Shown here piece after piece: positions 1 to 6,135 of a stretch of DNA of 8,045 bases (position 1 is its first letter; each line of letters opens with the position of its first letter). The translations under genes were made by a program, and so were the position numbers. The notes beneath the pieces are model-generated. The model was not told the origin of the DNA and ran no database searches. It was given only the letters and a program-made list of their open reading frames with translations. Location: positions 1 to 8,045 of the forward strand of contig JAJZZW010000084.1 in the NCBI GenBank assembly GCA_021797385.1, read 5' to 3'. Source of the DNA: Thermoplasmata archaeon. GTDB lineage: Archaea > Thermoplasmatota > Thermoplasmata > Thermoplasmatales > Thermoplasmataceae.

Positions 1-723
1 ATCAAGCGCAGGCGCAGACTCCATAAAATTATCCAGTGATCGCTGCCTGCTGTATTTCAATGGATTGTCCTTGATAACGTCTATAATGCCGTTTCTGTTT
101 TTCCGGCTTTTTTCTGTGGATAAATCTAAATCTATTGCGTTCTCAAACCCGGAAATGCCGTTTCTTCCATCATTGTATAGATTTCTATTACTGTTTTTCC
201 AGTGGTATCTTCTTGCCAGGCGTGATTTTGAGTTCATGCCCTGGTTTATAATTGTATAATTTCCATTGTAATCCATTATTATGAACTGCATATAGAGGTT
301 GAATCCATCCTGCAGGAGTTTTTCATCAACTTTCCCTATTACTTTTGCATCCTTTCTGATTCTTTCAATTTTACCGGAGGCTATATTGCCTTCCTTTTCA
401 AGGGCATCAAACTCCTGCTTCAATGTTCCCATGTGCCTGCCCTTGCCACCAAGTATTTTTATGCTGTCACCCCTGTTTATATATTCCCTCAGGGCTCCAA
501 GTGTTGCCGTGGTAGTCCCGCTGGAATTCCAGTCAAAGCCGATGGCCAGTGATAGTGAATGGAACCAGAACGGGTCTGCAAGCCTGTTGAGATAGAAATC
601 ATCTCCATAATTCTGTATTATTATATCGGAAATAATGCCACCGAGTTTAACCATTCTCTTATAGAGATACTCCGGAGGATGGCCGTAATGCAGGGGTAGA
701 ATAGAGGAACCATGGTTTTCCAC
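1..723 (-). CDS. DUF763 family protein, C-terminal part beyond the window
   Basis: The reading frame has no stop from the GTG at 723-721 down to base 1, giving 241 codons with the C-terminus missing. Residues 8-26 (ILPLHYGHPPEYLYKRMVK) match the DUF763 opening, where an LPLHxG stretch is followed by a P-W/Y-L and RM-KL pattern. Further family-like blocks are NRLADPFWF (46-54), DWNSSGTTT (64-72), GGKG (92-95) and ARRYHW (170-175). The family is widespread in archaea and some bacteria and usually has about 350-400 residues; its biochemical role is not established. GTG is chosen as start because an in-frame TGA lies five codons upstream, no ATG comes before the conserved block, and a TATA box sits about 25 bases upstream, as for a leaderless transcript. 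It lies 59 bases downstream of pth2 on the same strand but seems to have its own promoter. Family call is by remembered motifs and fairly secure; function is unknown. Confidence 0.85.
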   Translation of the reverse strand, partial: MENHGSSILPLHYGHPPEYLYKRMVKLGGIISDIIIQNYGDDFYLNRLADPFWFHSLSLAIGFDWNSSGTTTATLGALREYINRGDSIKILGGKGRHMGTLKQEFDALEKEGNIASGKIERIRKDAKVIGKVDEKLLQDGFNLYMQFIIMDYNGNYTIINQGMNSKSRLARRYHWKNSNRNLYNDGRNGISGFENAIDLDLSTEKSRKNRNGIIDVIKDNPLKYSRQRSLDNFMESAPALD

Positions 724-743
724 GGTATGATATTTTCAGGACG

Positions 744-751
744 TTATATAT
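744..751 (-). promoter_or_regulatory. TATA box (box A) for the DUF763 gene
   Basis: On the minus strand this reads ATATATAA, centred about 25 bases before the GTG start at 723. That spacing places the transcription start at or next to the start codon, as expected for an archaeal leaderless mRNA. No Shine-Dalgarno-like sequence is present in the stretch between. Confidence 0.55.
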
Positions 752-782
752 GTTTTTCTATGAAATGGTACAGAGTGACGAA

Positions 783-1133
783 TCAAAGCAAGGCATAATC
801 CCCTGTTATCTGGTCAAGCAGATCATCTTCGTCGGGGCCGATGCCTATACATGTGATTGTTCCCGGAATAATCTGAGTAAGGCCTGCGTCCATAATTGTT
901 TCGCTGATTACTCCCTGAATTTTGCATTCTTCCTTGATTTTATATATTTCCTGAAGGCTGTCCACCTTCACAACAACCTTCTTCTGACCTGTAGCATACC
1001 ATTCATTGAACATCTTCTTGTTTTTTTTCATGGAAATAAGGGTACATGCAACCGCAGCATGCGCTACCTGTGCAGCAATTTTCCCCTTCCCCATCGCGAG
1101 GTCTTTTCTTACAGCAATAACCATTTTTACCAT
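783..1133 (-). CDS. pth2: Peptidyl-tRNA hydrolase, archaeal/eukaryotic type (Pth2)
   Basis: The 116-residue cytosolic enzyme cleaves the ester bond of peptidyl-tRNAs released early from ribosomes, recycling the tRNA. The full length matches the Pth2 family (about 115-120 residues). The signature VRKDLAMGKGKIAAQVAHAA spans residues 8-27 and includes K18 and H25, with the W45-Y46 segment and the second motif DAGLTQIIPGT (82-92) leading to IGIGP. The C-terminus ITGDYALL is the usual Pth2 ending. The ATG at 1133 overlaps the 3' end of carS by 7 bases, which suggests translational coupling; AAGGA six bases before the ATG, inside carS, may act as a weak ribosome binding site. A second ATG three codons later is possible, but the first keeps the conserved N-terminal strand whole. 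It is the third gene of the operon with the HTH-CBS regulator and carS. Confidence 0.95.
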   Translation of the reverse strand: MVKMVIAVRKDLAMGKGKIAAQVAHAAVACTLISMKKNKKMFNEWYATGQKKVVVKVDSLQEIYKIKEECKIQGVISETIMDAGLTQIIPGTITCIGIGPDEDDLLDQITGDYALL

Positions 1134-1684
1134 GGGACATCCTTCATTTTAAATTTGTATGCAAGTATATTTACACCCCTGTGTATGGGCGGTGTTATAA
1201 CTAGTATTACAATCACCGGTAATAAATCACCGTAAATGGACATGAAAAAATGCCTTGCGAATATAAAAACCATCAGAAATGATACCACAACAAAGGGCCA
1301 CTGATCAAGTATTGATCCCTTTGCCCCGCGTTTCATGCCTATCCTTCTCTTTAAGAATGACCCTGTAATATCACCTAAAAGTGACCCGAAACTCATGGGT
1401 ATGAGTACAAGAACTGCATCAAGGAGGTTCTTCCCGTAATCCGGATATGGTATATTCAGTAAATGTACAGCATAATATATTATGATCCCCGATAGAATCC
1501 CAATGAGGGACCCGCCGATAAATCCTGACCATGATTTCCCATCTCCCAGTATTCTTTTCCCCTTATACGTTCTGCCCCTGTCAATTACAAAATGGCCTCC
1601 GGTAATCACCGCTCCGGGATTTGCAATGAACGCAGGTGCAAAAAGTATTATCCCATATATTGTAAAAAGTATGATATTACCCAT
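1127..1684 (-). CDS. carS: CDP-archaeol synthase (CarS, DUF46)
   Basis: This integral membrane enzyme transfers CMP from CTP to the unsaturated archaetidic acid precursor (2,3-bis-O-geranylgeranylglyceryl phosphate), making CDP-archaeol, the branch point for archaeal phospholipid head groups. In the 185-residue protein a first hydrophobic helix is followed by ANPGAVITGGHFVIDRGR (21-38) and the conserved GDGKSWSGFIGG (47-58). The CdsA-like catalytic segment GSLLGDITGSFLKRR lies at 100-114 with DQ at 127-128. The C-terminal TPPIHRGVNILAYKFKMKDVPW block (from 164) is typical of CarS. The frame opens with a TTG at 1693, but I prefer the ATG at 1684: it sits in the ATGGGTAA overlap with the regulator stop (8 bases), a common coupling arrangement, and starts right at the first membrane helix. 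It is the middle gene of an overlapping three-gene operon; its end overlaps pth2 by 7 bases. Confidence 0.93.
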   Translation of the reverse strand: MGNIILFTIYGIILFAPAFIANPGAVITGGHFVIDRGRTYKGKRILGDGKSWSGFIGGSLIGILSGIIIYYAVHLLNIPYPDYGKNLLDAVLVLIPMSFGSLLGDITGSFLKRRIGMKRGAKGSILDQWPFVVVSFLMVFIFARHFFMSIYGDLLPVIVILVITPPIHRGVNILAYKFKMKDVPW

Positions 1685-2255
1685 AAGTTTCAACTGCCTT
1701 CAGTACATCAGCCTTTGTAATTATTCCCTTCAGCTCAGCCCCGTCCAGTATTAAAACAGCGTTGGAATATTTTAAAAGTGGATATATCATTGATATGGGG
1801 CTATTTTTATCCAGCTGCGGCAGAACCTTGCCCATTACCTTTTTAACTGTTAAAAGTTTTAGTGACTCTATGCTTGTTCCCTTTATTAGCATATCATTGA
1901 TGTCCGATTCAGTAATTGTTCCTATTATACGTTTATCCGATGTTACAACAGGCAGCTGTGAATAACCTTTTTCCCTCATTTTATTCAATGCGGATATTAT
2001 TGAATCATTCATTTCACATGTATCTACATCCTTTGTCATGATAAATTCAGCCTTTATATCTATATCCTTTGCGCGGTTGCCAGATGTATTCAGGTATTCA
2101 AATATCTTCCTTACCTTGTCATATGCAGGGTTTATTTCTCCCTTTTCCAGCCGTGCAATATAGGACTGGCTTACTCCACTGATCCGTGCAAGTTCCTTCT
2201 GACTTATACCCAGTGATTTGCGCATTTTTCTTAATTCTTCAATACTAGGAAGCAT
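1677..2255 (-). CDS. HTH-XRE / double CBS domain transcriptional regulator
   Basis: The 192-residue predicted DNA-binding regulator has an adenosyl-ligand sensing module. Residues 5-55 form an XRE/Cro-type helix-turn-helix, with ISQKELARISGVSQSYIARL (17-36) as the recognition region. Two CBS domains follow at about 70-127 and 137-189. Each keeps the ribose/phosphate-binding pattern G-h-h-T-x-x-D: GTITESD at 112-118 and GIITKAD at 177-183. This HTH plus CBS pair layout is a known archaeal regulator type; CBS pairs commonly bind AMP, ATP or S-adenosylmethionine, and the ligand here cannot be told. The gene is first in an overlapping operon with carS and pth2, so control of lipid synthesis and/or itself is a plausible inference. 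A TTAATT-5-AATTAA inverted repeat immediately upstream of its ATG is a candidate self-binding site. The ATG at 2255 is supported by the HTH beginning within five residues. Confidence 0.92.
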   Translation of the reverse strand: MLPSIEELRKMRKSLGISQKELARISGVSQSYIARLEKGEINPAYDKVRKIFEYLNTSGNRAKDIDIKAEFIMTKDVDTCEMNDSIISALNKMREKGYSQLPVVTSDKRIIGTITESDINDMLIKGTSIESLKLLTVKKVMGKVLPQLDKNSPISMIYPLLKYSNAVLILDGAELKGIITKADVLKAVETYG

Positions 2256-2272
2256 TTAATTGATATAATTAA
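2256..2272. promoter_or_regulatory. Perfect inverted repeat next to the regulator start; candidate operator
   Basis: The sequence TTAATTGATATAATTAA is two perfect 6-base arms separated by 5 bases, ending at the base just upstream of the regulator ATG. An XRE-type dimer could bind such a site and block transcription or initiation. The region is extremely AT rich, so short AT dyads are expected by chance; this limits confidence. Confidence 0.35.
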
Positions 2273-2285
2273 TTACTATTAATAA

Positions 2286-2293
2286 TTATTTAA
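2286..2293 (-). promoter_or_regulatory. Possible TATA box for the regulator-carS-pth2 operon
   Basis: On the minus strand this reads TTAAATAA, about 34 bases upstream of the ATG at 2255. It would put the transcription start inside the TTAATT dyad and leave a leader of roughly 9 bases. Several other AT-rich boxes in this gap could serve equally well, so the exact position is uncertain. Confidence 0.3.
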
Positions 2294-2323
2294 GTTTATA
2301 ATACTATTTCAGATAAATAATAA

Positions 2324-2330
2324 TTTATAA
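2324..2330 (+). promoter_or_regulatory. TATA box for tmk
   Basis: TTTATAA is centred 24 bases upstream of the tmk ATG at 2351, the spacing expected for a leaderless archaeal transcript. No ribosome binding site is visible between box and start codon. It lies in the short divergent gap shared with the HTH-CBS regulator. Confidence 0.55.
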
Positions 2331-2350
2331 TCCTTGAAAATATCCTTATA

Positions 2351-2962
2351 ATGTTCATAACCGTGGAGGGGATAGACGGATCGGGAAAGACCACATTGAT
2401 AGACTCATTAAAATCAATATTCCCGGATTTTTATTATACAAAGGAGCCAACGGATGGTTTTCAATTCGGCGATCTGAAAAAACTTTCCAGCCCGGAAAAT
2501 TCATTTTATAATTTCTTTCTTTTTACCTATGACAGGCTGAATCACCAGAGGGACCTGAAAAGTAATAAAAAAATAATATGTGACCGTTATCTTGCCTCCT
2601 CCATAGCCTATGAGGGCCCCATGATTGAGAAATTATTCGGAAGCAGGAAAGAAACCATTGAGTGGATGGTCAACGTGTCGAAGATGATGATTTCCCCGGA
2701 TATCATTATTTATCTGGATGTTGATATAGACAAAGCAATGGAACGGATAAAGGCAAGCAGGAAAAACCTTAATTTCAGGGGTAAACAGCTATCCATGCTG
2801 GAAGAGAGAAACGGGCTCATAGGCATAAAGGGATATTATGATTATTTTCTGGGCAATATATCAGAGTTTATTGAAACAACTGTTGATCTAAGGAAAGTAG
2901 ATGCCAATAAATCCGCATCATATGTTCTTGATGAGGTGCATAAAATAATAGAATCGGTCTGA
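2351..2962 (+). CDS. tmk: Thymidylate kinase (dTMP kinase)
   Basis: The 203-residue cytosolic P-loop kinase phosphorylates dTMP to dTDP with ATP in dTTP synthesis. The N-terminus FITVEGIDGSGKTTL carries the Walker A motif GIDGSGKTT at residues 7-15. The DRY motif characteristic of thymidylate kinases is at 78-80 (CDRYLASSIAYEG), and a substrate-contact region KEPTDG lies at 31-36. YLDVD at 121-125 is the Walker B-like strand. A short basic lid, RIKASRKNLNFRG, covers 132-144. Length fits the family (about 195-215). It stands alone on the plus strand, divergent from the HTH-CBS regulator, with a TATA box 24 bases upstream. Its TGA stop (2960-2962) directly abuts the stop of convergent map at 2963, leaving no spacer. 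A general nucleoside monophosphate kinase is a less likely alternative because of the DRY and EP motifs. Confidence 0.95.
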   Translation: MFITVEGIDGSGKTTLIDSLKSIFPDFYYTKEPTDGFQFGDLKKLSSPENSFYNFFLFTYDRLNHQRDLKSNKKIICDRYLASSIAYEGPMIEKLFGSRKETIEWMVNVSKMMISPDIIIYLDVDIDKAMERIKASRKNLNFRGKQLSMLEERNGLIGIKGYYDYFLGNISEFIETTVDLRKVDANKSASYVLDEVHKIIESV

Positions 2963-3838
2963 TCATGCCGTAGTGACAATTATTTCATCGCCAAGTACCA
3001 TTATTGTATGTTCCGACTGTGCAATCATTGCCTTGTTATGTTCCTTTAATACGGCAAATCCTGATATATATTTACTCGACATCTTCTTTCTCAAATATTC
3101 CTGATCATCTTTCATTATCTTTGATACCCATCTTTCCGCGAATGGTGCTGTATTGAAGTTTTTATAAAGAATCTCCTCCTTTTCCTGCTTTCTTGGCTGG
3201 TCAATAATATAGATATTGCCCAGCTGCCCGCTGTGAATCATCCCTATTCCTGTACTTGCAAATGGCTCTATTGCTATTACCTTGTCAGTTTGTATTGTTT
3301 CGCCGTTACCGTCATCATAGTTAGGTATGAAAATTTCAGAATGCAGATCGTAGCGGTTAATTCCATGCCCGCCCAGATTTTTGATAGGTTTGAAACCGTG
3401 TGAAGTGATAACGTTGCCTATTTCCTCTCCGATTCTGTAAATGCTTATCTTGGGCCTGAGTACTTTTATGGCGGCATTGAGTGCTTCCCTGGTTGCATCT
3501 ATCAGGTCACTGTAGTTTCCGGTATTTCCCACCTCCACAGTGGCTGCATTATCAGACATGTAACCATCTACCATGGCACCCAGGTCGACCTTTACGAGGT
3601 CCCCTGTGTGGAATTTCTTCTTATCGCCTTCAAATGGAGTGTAATGTGCAGCTTCATTGTTAATGGATAAATTTACCGGAAATGATGGAAGTGCTCCCCT
3701 GTCCCTTATGTACTGCTCTGCCTTCTCGGCAACATCGTAAAACAGGGCTCCTGGTTCTACCAGTGTTTTGGCGTATTCCAGTGCGTCTCTTCCAATTTTT
3801 CCAGCAAGAAGATATTTTTCTTTTACATCTGTTTCCAT
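2963..3838 (-). CDS. map: Methionine aminopeptidase, type II
   Basis: The 291-residue metalloenzyme removes the initiator methionine from new proteins in the cytosol. It has the pita-bread fold sequence with all expected metal ligands: D85 (VDLGA), D96 (SDNA), H158 (GGHGI), E191 (IEPFA) and E276 (SEHTI). The substrate-site histidines H65 (AAHYTP) and H166 are also present. The insertion after the fourth ligand, covering about 205-265 with a winged-helix-like segment, marks it as type II, the archaeal/eukaryotic form; length matches archaeal members (about 290-300). The ATG at 3838 gives the usual short N-terminus before EKYLLAGKIGRDAL. No clear TATA box at the expected distance or Shine-Dalgarno sequence was found upstream, although the gap is AT rich. 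It is transcribed alone, downstream of the T-rich end of the membrane protein gene, and converges on tmk with no intervening bases. Confidence 0.96.
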   Translation of the reverse strand: METDVKEKYLLAGKIGRDALEYAKTLVEPGALFYDVAEKAEQYIRDRGALPSFPVNLSINNEAAHYTPFEGDKKKFHTGDLVKVDLGAMVDGYMSDNAATVEVGNTGNYSDLIDATREALNAAIKVLRPKISIYRIGEEIGNVITSHGFKPIKNLGGHGINRYDLHSEIFIPNYDDGNGETIQTDKVIAIEPFASTGIGMIHSGQLGNIYIIDQPRKQEKEEILYKNFNTAPFAERWVSKIMKDDQEYLRKKMSSKYISGFAVLKEHNKAMIAQSEHTIMVLGDEIIVTTA

Positions 3839-3880
3839 GAATATCTTACATTTATTTCTTCATTTAGCATTAACTTAACT

Positions 3881-3893
3881 TAATAATAAAAAA
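3881..3893 (-). terminator. T-rich terminator after the membrane protein gene
   Basis: On the minus strand TTTTTTATTATTA begins one base past the TAA stop of the 175-residue membrane protein. Oligo-T tracts without a needed hairpin are the usual intrinsic terminators in archaea. It would separate this gene from map, which starts 43 bases downstream. Confidence 0.45.
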
Positions 3894-3894
3894 C

Positions 3895-4422
3895 TTATAG
3901 TTTCCCGGCGTTGAACTGTTCATCTGTCAGGGGAACTTCATTCTCATTCCATTTATTATAAAGTGTGCCGAGAAGATAACCGAATATCAGAAGGGCTATT
4001 ATGTCCAGTCCTATAGACGTTAAATAATAAAGCAAACCATAAGAGCTTATATCCAGAGAACCTAAAAGAACATCGAAGAGTATCCAGAGTATCAATCCGA
4101 ACATCTCGCCTTTTATTATCATGTTTTTGCCCGGCAGTTTTCCATGCACATAAGCGAATATGATACCTAGAATCAGCCCGGCTATCAGGCCACCTATTAT
4201 TGCCTCTGCAACAACTCCATCAATTTCCAGTGAATATAGTTCTGCAGCGGTAATGTGGATGCTGGGATTCAGGGCTGATTCCGTGGCGGCTTCCTTTGCG
4301 AGGAACTTCATTACATCAGCTTTATAAATAGTCAGCGTTGCATATCCGAAAATACCTGAAAAAATTCCATAAACGAGACCCGCAACAAGTCCTGCCTTTG
4401 CACCTGTACCAACTTTTCCCAT
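3895..4422 (-). CDS. Uncharacterised four-helix membrane protein
   Basis: I do not recognise a family for this 175-residue protein. Hydrophobicity by eye gives four membrane segments at about 8-32, 70-92, 103-121 and 128-155. A polar loop of about 37 residues lies between helices 1 and 2 (33-69), and a charged C-terminal tail (KWNENEVPLTDEQF) follows. The helices are rich in glycine with small-xxx-small spacing (GLVAGLVYGIFSGIFGYA; GGLIAGLILG), suggesting tight helix packing. The basic N-terminus and the KGKLPGKNMIIKG-like charged stretch (92-104) between helices 2 and 3 suggest both ends lie inside the cell. No catalytic or cofactor motif is visible. The ATG at 4422 is supported by a TATA box 24 bases upstream and by the frame. 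It is divergent from the E1-like gene across a 116-base gap holding an inverted repeat, and ends in a T-rich tract. The gene is almost certainly real; function is not assignable. Confidence 0.85.
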   Translation of the reverse strand: MGKVGTGAKAGLVAGLVYGIFSGIFGYATLTIYKADVMKFLAKEAATESALNPSIHITAAELYSLEIDGVVAEAIIGGLIAGLILGIIFAYVHGKLPGKNMIIKGEMFGLILWILFDVLLGSLDISSYGLLYYLTSIGLDIIALLIFGYLLGTLYNKWNENEVPLTDEQFNAGKL

Positions 4423-4442
4423 AAAAAATAATGTTATGAACG

Positions 4443-4450
4443 TATTTAAA
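4443..4450 (-). promoter_or_regulatory. TATA box for the four-helix membrane protein gene
   Basis: TTTAAATA on the minus strand is centred about 24 bases before the ATG at 4422, consistent with a leaderless mRNA. The base just upstream (4451) is the first base of an inverted repeat whose near arm would cover the BRE position. Confidence 0.55.
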
Positions 4451-4477
4451 GTTTGTTCTATTTAAACTATAACAAAC
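4451..4477. promoter_or_regulatory. Inverted repeat in the divergent promoter gap; candidate operator
   Basis: The arms GTTTGTT (4451-4457) and AACAAAC (4471-4477) are perfect reverse complements separated by 13 bases. The left arm directly adjoins the TATA box of the membrane protein gene, where TFB would contact DNA, so a bound protein could control that gene; the other arm faces the E1-like gene. Seven-base arms are short and the role is inferred from position. Confidence 0.35.
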
Positions 4478-4507
4478 CTTAATAACCTTTTAGCAGCAGA
4501 GATAAAA

Positions 4508-4516
4508 TTATTTTAA
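4508..4516 (+). promoter_or_regulatory. Probable TATA box for the E1-like gene
   Basis: TTATTTTAA is centred about 27 bases upstream of the ATG at 4539. The spacing fits a leaderless transcript starting at the first of two nearby ATGs (4539 rather than 4545). The box is a weak match, so confidence is moderate. Confidence 0.4.
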
Positions 4517-4538
4517 CCATGCTGTAAATATACATTCT

Positions 4539-5312
4539 ATGGATATGTCAAGGTATGCCAGGCAGATCGCCCTGAAACAAATTGGTAAGGATAACCAGGA
4601 AAAATTGCTTACAAAATCTGTGCTGATAGTGGGCCTGGGCGGTACCGGCAGCGCTGCGGCAGAAATGTTTTCTAGGCTTGGGGTAAAGCAATTAATTTTG
4701 ATAGACAGGGATAAAATAGAAATAACAAATCTGAACCGGCAGATTCTTTATGGCATGGAAGATTTGAAGAAATACAAGGCTGAAACAGCTGCAGGCAAGG
4801 TAAGAGAGATCAATCCGGATATAAAGGTTGAATTTTATAATAAAGCATTCGATGCGGACATGGCATACCTGGTAAATACTGTGGATCTTGTTTTTGATGG
4901 AACCGATAACATGACCACCAGATTTATAATAAACGATGCCTGCGATAAATATGGCATACCGTGGGTGTTTACCTCTGCTATAGAAACATATGGAGAATTC
5001 AAGGCAGTAATTCCAGGTAAAACTTCGTGCTATGCCTGCTTCAATACTGAACCGGCTGAACTTCCCTCCTGTGCCACTTCAGGCGTACTCAGCACAGTTC
5101 CTGCAATGATTGCTTTGTATGGAGTCAATACTGCAATTAAAATACTTCTCGATTACGAAAATGACGGCAGCATTTATTTTATTGATGGTTTTAACTTCGA
5201 AATAAACAGGATAGGCATAGAAAAAAATATCAATTGCAGATGCTGCCATGATAAAAATTACAGGTACCTTAACAGGGAATATTCGGGAATAGGAAAGTCA
5301 CTTTTATTATAG
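4539..5312 (+). CDS. E1-like adenylyltransferase, ThiF/MoeB/HesA/UbaA family
   Basis: The 257-residue enzyme is expected to adenylate the C-terminal Gly-Gly of a ubiquitin-fold sulfur carrier or modifier (MoaD, ThiS or SAMP type). It begins with the family opening RYARQIALKQIGKDNQEKL. The nucleotide loop GLGGTGS is at 32-38, with the acid D56 in LIDRD, the NLNRQ block at 64-68 and the DNMTTR segment at 123-128. A zinc site is made by C164-x-x-C167 and C233-x-x-C236. C178 (SCATSGVLS) sits where MoeB and ThiF carry the conserved cysteine used for thiocarboxylate or thioester chemistry. There is no rhodanese domain, so sulfur would have to come from a separate protein. Archaea often use one such enzyme (UbaA in Haloferax) for both protein tagging and sulfur transfer, so I leave the symbol blank. 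It stands alone on the plus strand; its stop overlaps that of the convergent TauE/SafE gene by 6 bases. Confidence 0.92.
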   Translation: MDMSRYARQIALKQIGKDNQEKLLTKSVLIVGLGGTGSAAAEMFSRLGVKQLILIDRDKIEITNLNRQILYGMEDLKKYKAETAAGKVREINPDIKVEFYNKAFDADMAYLVNTVDLVFDGTDNMTTRFIINDACDKYGIPWVFTSAIETYGEFKAVIPGKTSCYACFNTEPAELPSCATSGVLSTVPAMIALYGVNTAIKILLDYENDGSIYFIDGFNFEINRIGIEKNINCRCCHDKNYRYLNREYSGIGKSLLL

Positions 5313-6077
5313 TATGGCAATTTTTACTATCTCACTGATTACCACTATTATGAAGACTGCCCCGAGGAACCGGTAGATGAATTTTTGATCCAGTTTATGT
5401 GCCAGCACCGAGAAATAATAACCGGAAACAAGGGCTACCAGGCCTATTACCAGTGCTGCAAAAAAATCTATATGCCCTATTCTGAAATAACCAACAGAAC
5501 CGCTTAAGGCGGAAAGGAACATCGCAAGGGTAGCTGTCCCTACCATATTCTGTGCCTTCATAGAAAACAGGAGTATGATAACCAGAATGAACATTATTCC
5601 CCCACTGGTACCTATTATTCCGGTCAGGGTTCCTATGGGTATGCTCAGCAAAAAACCCAGTAAAAGTGCAAGGGGCCTTTTGATGTTTATTTTCCTTATG
5701 CCTTTTTCTTCCGTCCTGAAAGACTTTCTGATTACATAAAAACTCATATACGCCGCCATGGCAGTAAATGCGATTTCCAGTGGAAGTACAGGTACTATGT
5801 GGGCAACAAATGCACCGAACTGGGCGCCTATTATTGCACCCATCCCGAGGATCAACCCGATTCCAATATCCAGCGTTTTCTTTTTTAAATAAACATAAAT
5901 AACGATGGTTGTTGTAATAACATCAACCAGCAGGCTGGTTCCTATGGATGTTTTGAAATCAATGCCCATATATGAAAGCACCGGAACAACAACGAGAACC
6001 CCGCTGCTTCCGGTAATTCCGGTGAGCCCTCCAACTGCAATTCCGACAATCAGGAGTATTATTAAAAGCAAGTACAT
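5307..6077 (-). CDS. TauE/SafE family membrane transporter (sulfite/organosulfur exporter type)
   Basis: The 256-residue integral membrane protein has about eight hydrophobic segments, roughly at 3-26, 36-62, 70-93, 97-116, 134-170 (two helices), 178-199, 204-224 and 233-254. The family's internal duplication is visible: GGLTGITGSSG at 16-26 in the first half and GTLTGIIGTSGG at 149-160 in the second. These are followed by related IGTSLLVDVIT and VGTATLAMFLSALSGS segments. Members are called sulfite or sulfonate exporters, but substrates are mostly untested, so substrate here is inferred only. Length matches the family (about 250-270). The ATG at 6077 starts right at the first helix. No convincing TATA box is placed at the leaderless distance; TATAAA on the minus strand near 6129-6135 would imply a leader of about 30 bases. 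Its neighbour, the E1-like enzyme, may also handle sulfur, but the genes are convergent, not an operon. Confidence 0.88.
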   Translation of the reverse strand: MYLLLIILLIVGIAVGGLTGITGSSGVLVVVPVLSYMGIDFKTSIGTSLLVDVITTTIVIYVYLKKKTLDIGIGLILGMGAIIGAQFGAFVAHIVPVLPLEIAFTAMAAYMSFYVIRKSFRTEEKGIRKINIKRPLALLLGFLLSIPIGTLTGIIGTSGGIMFILVIILLFSMKAQNMVGTATLAMFLSALSGSVGYFRIGHIDFFAALVIGLVALVSGYYFSVLAHKLDQKFIYRFLGAVFIIVVISEIVKIAIL

Positions 6078-6135
6078 AGAGGATGATTAAAGCATGGCTC
6101 AAATAGTGTACTAAAATTGATAACATCTTTATATT

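Noticed and set aside
65..595. Two plus-strand open frames over the first 600 bases
   Set aside because: They are antisense to the DUF763 frame, which is open over 241 codons and carries clear family motifs; the plus-strand products are low-complexity and unlike any protein.
750..1235. 161-codon open frame on the plus strand
   Set aside because: It lies opposite pth2 and the carS end, has no family-like motif and an odd cysteine- and histidine-rich composition; it is a shadow of the real minus-strand genes.
4423..4538. Possible tRNA or other structured RNA gene in the divergent gap
   Set aside because: No cloverleaf, TPsiC-like segment or GC-rich stems are present; AT richness and TATA-like boxes fit promoters only.
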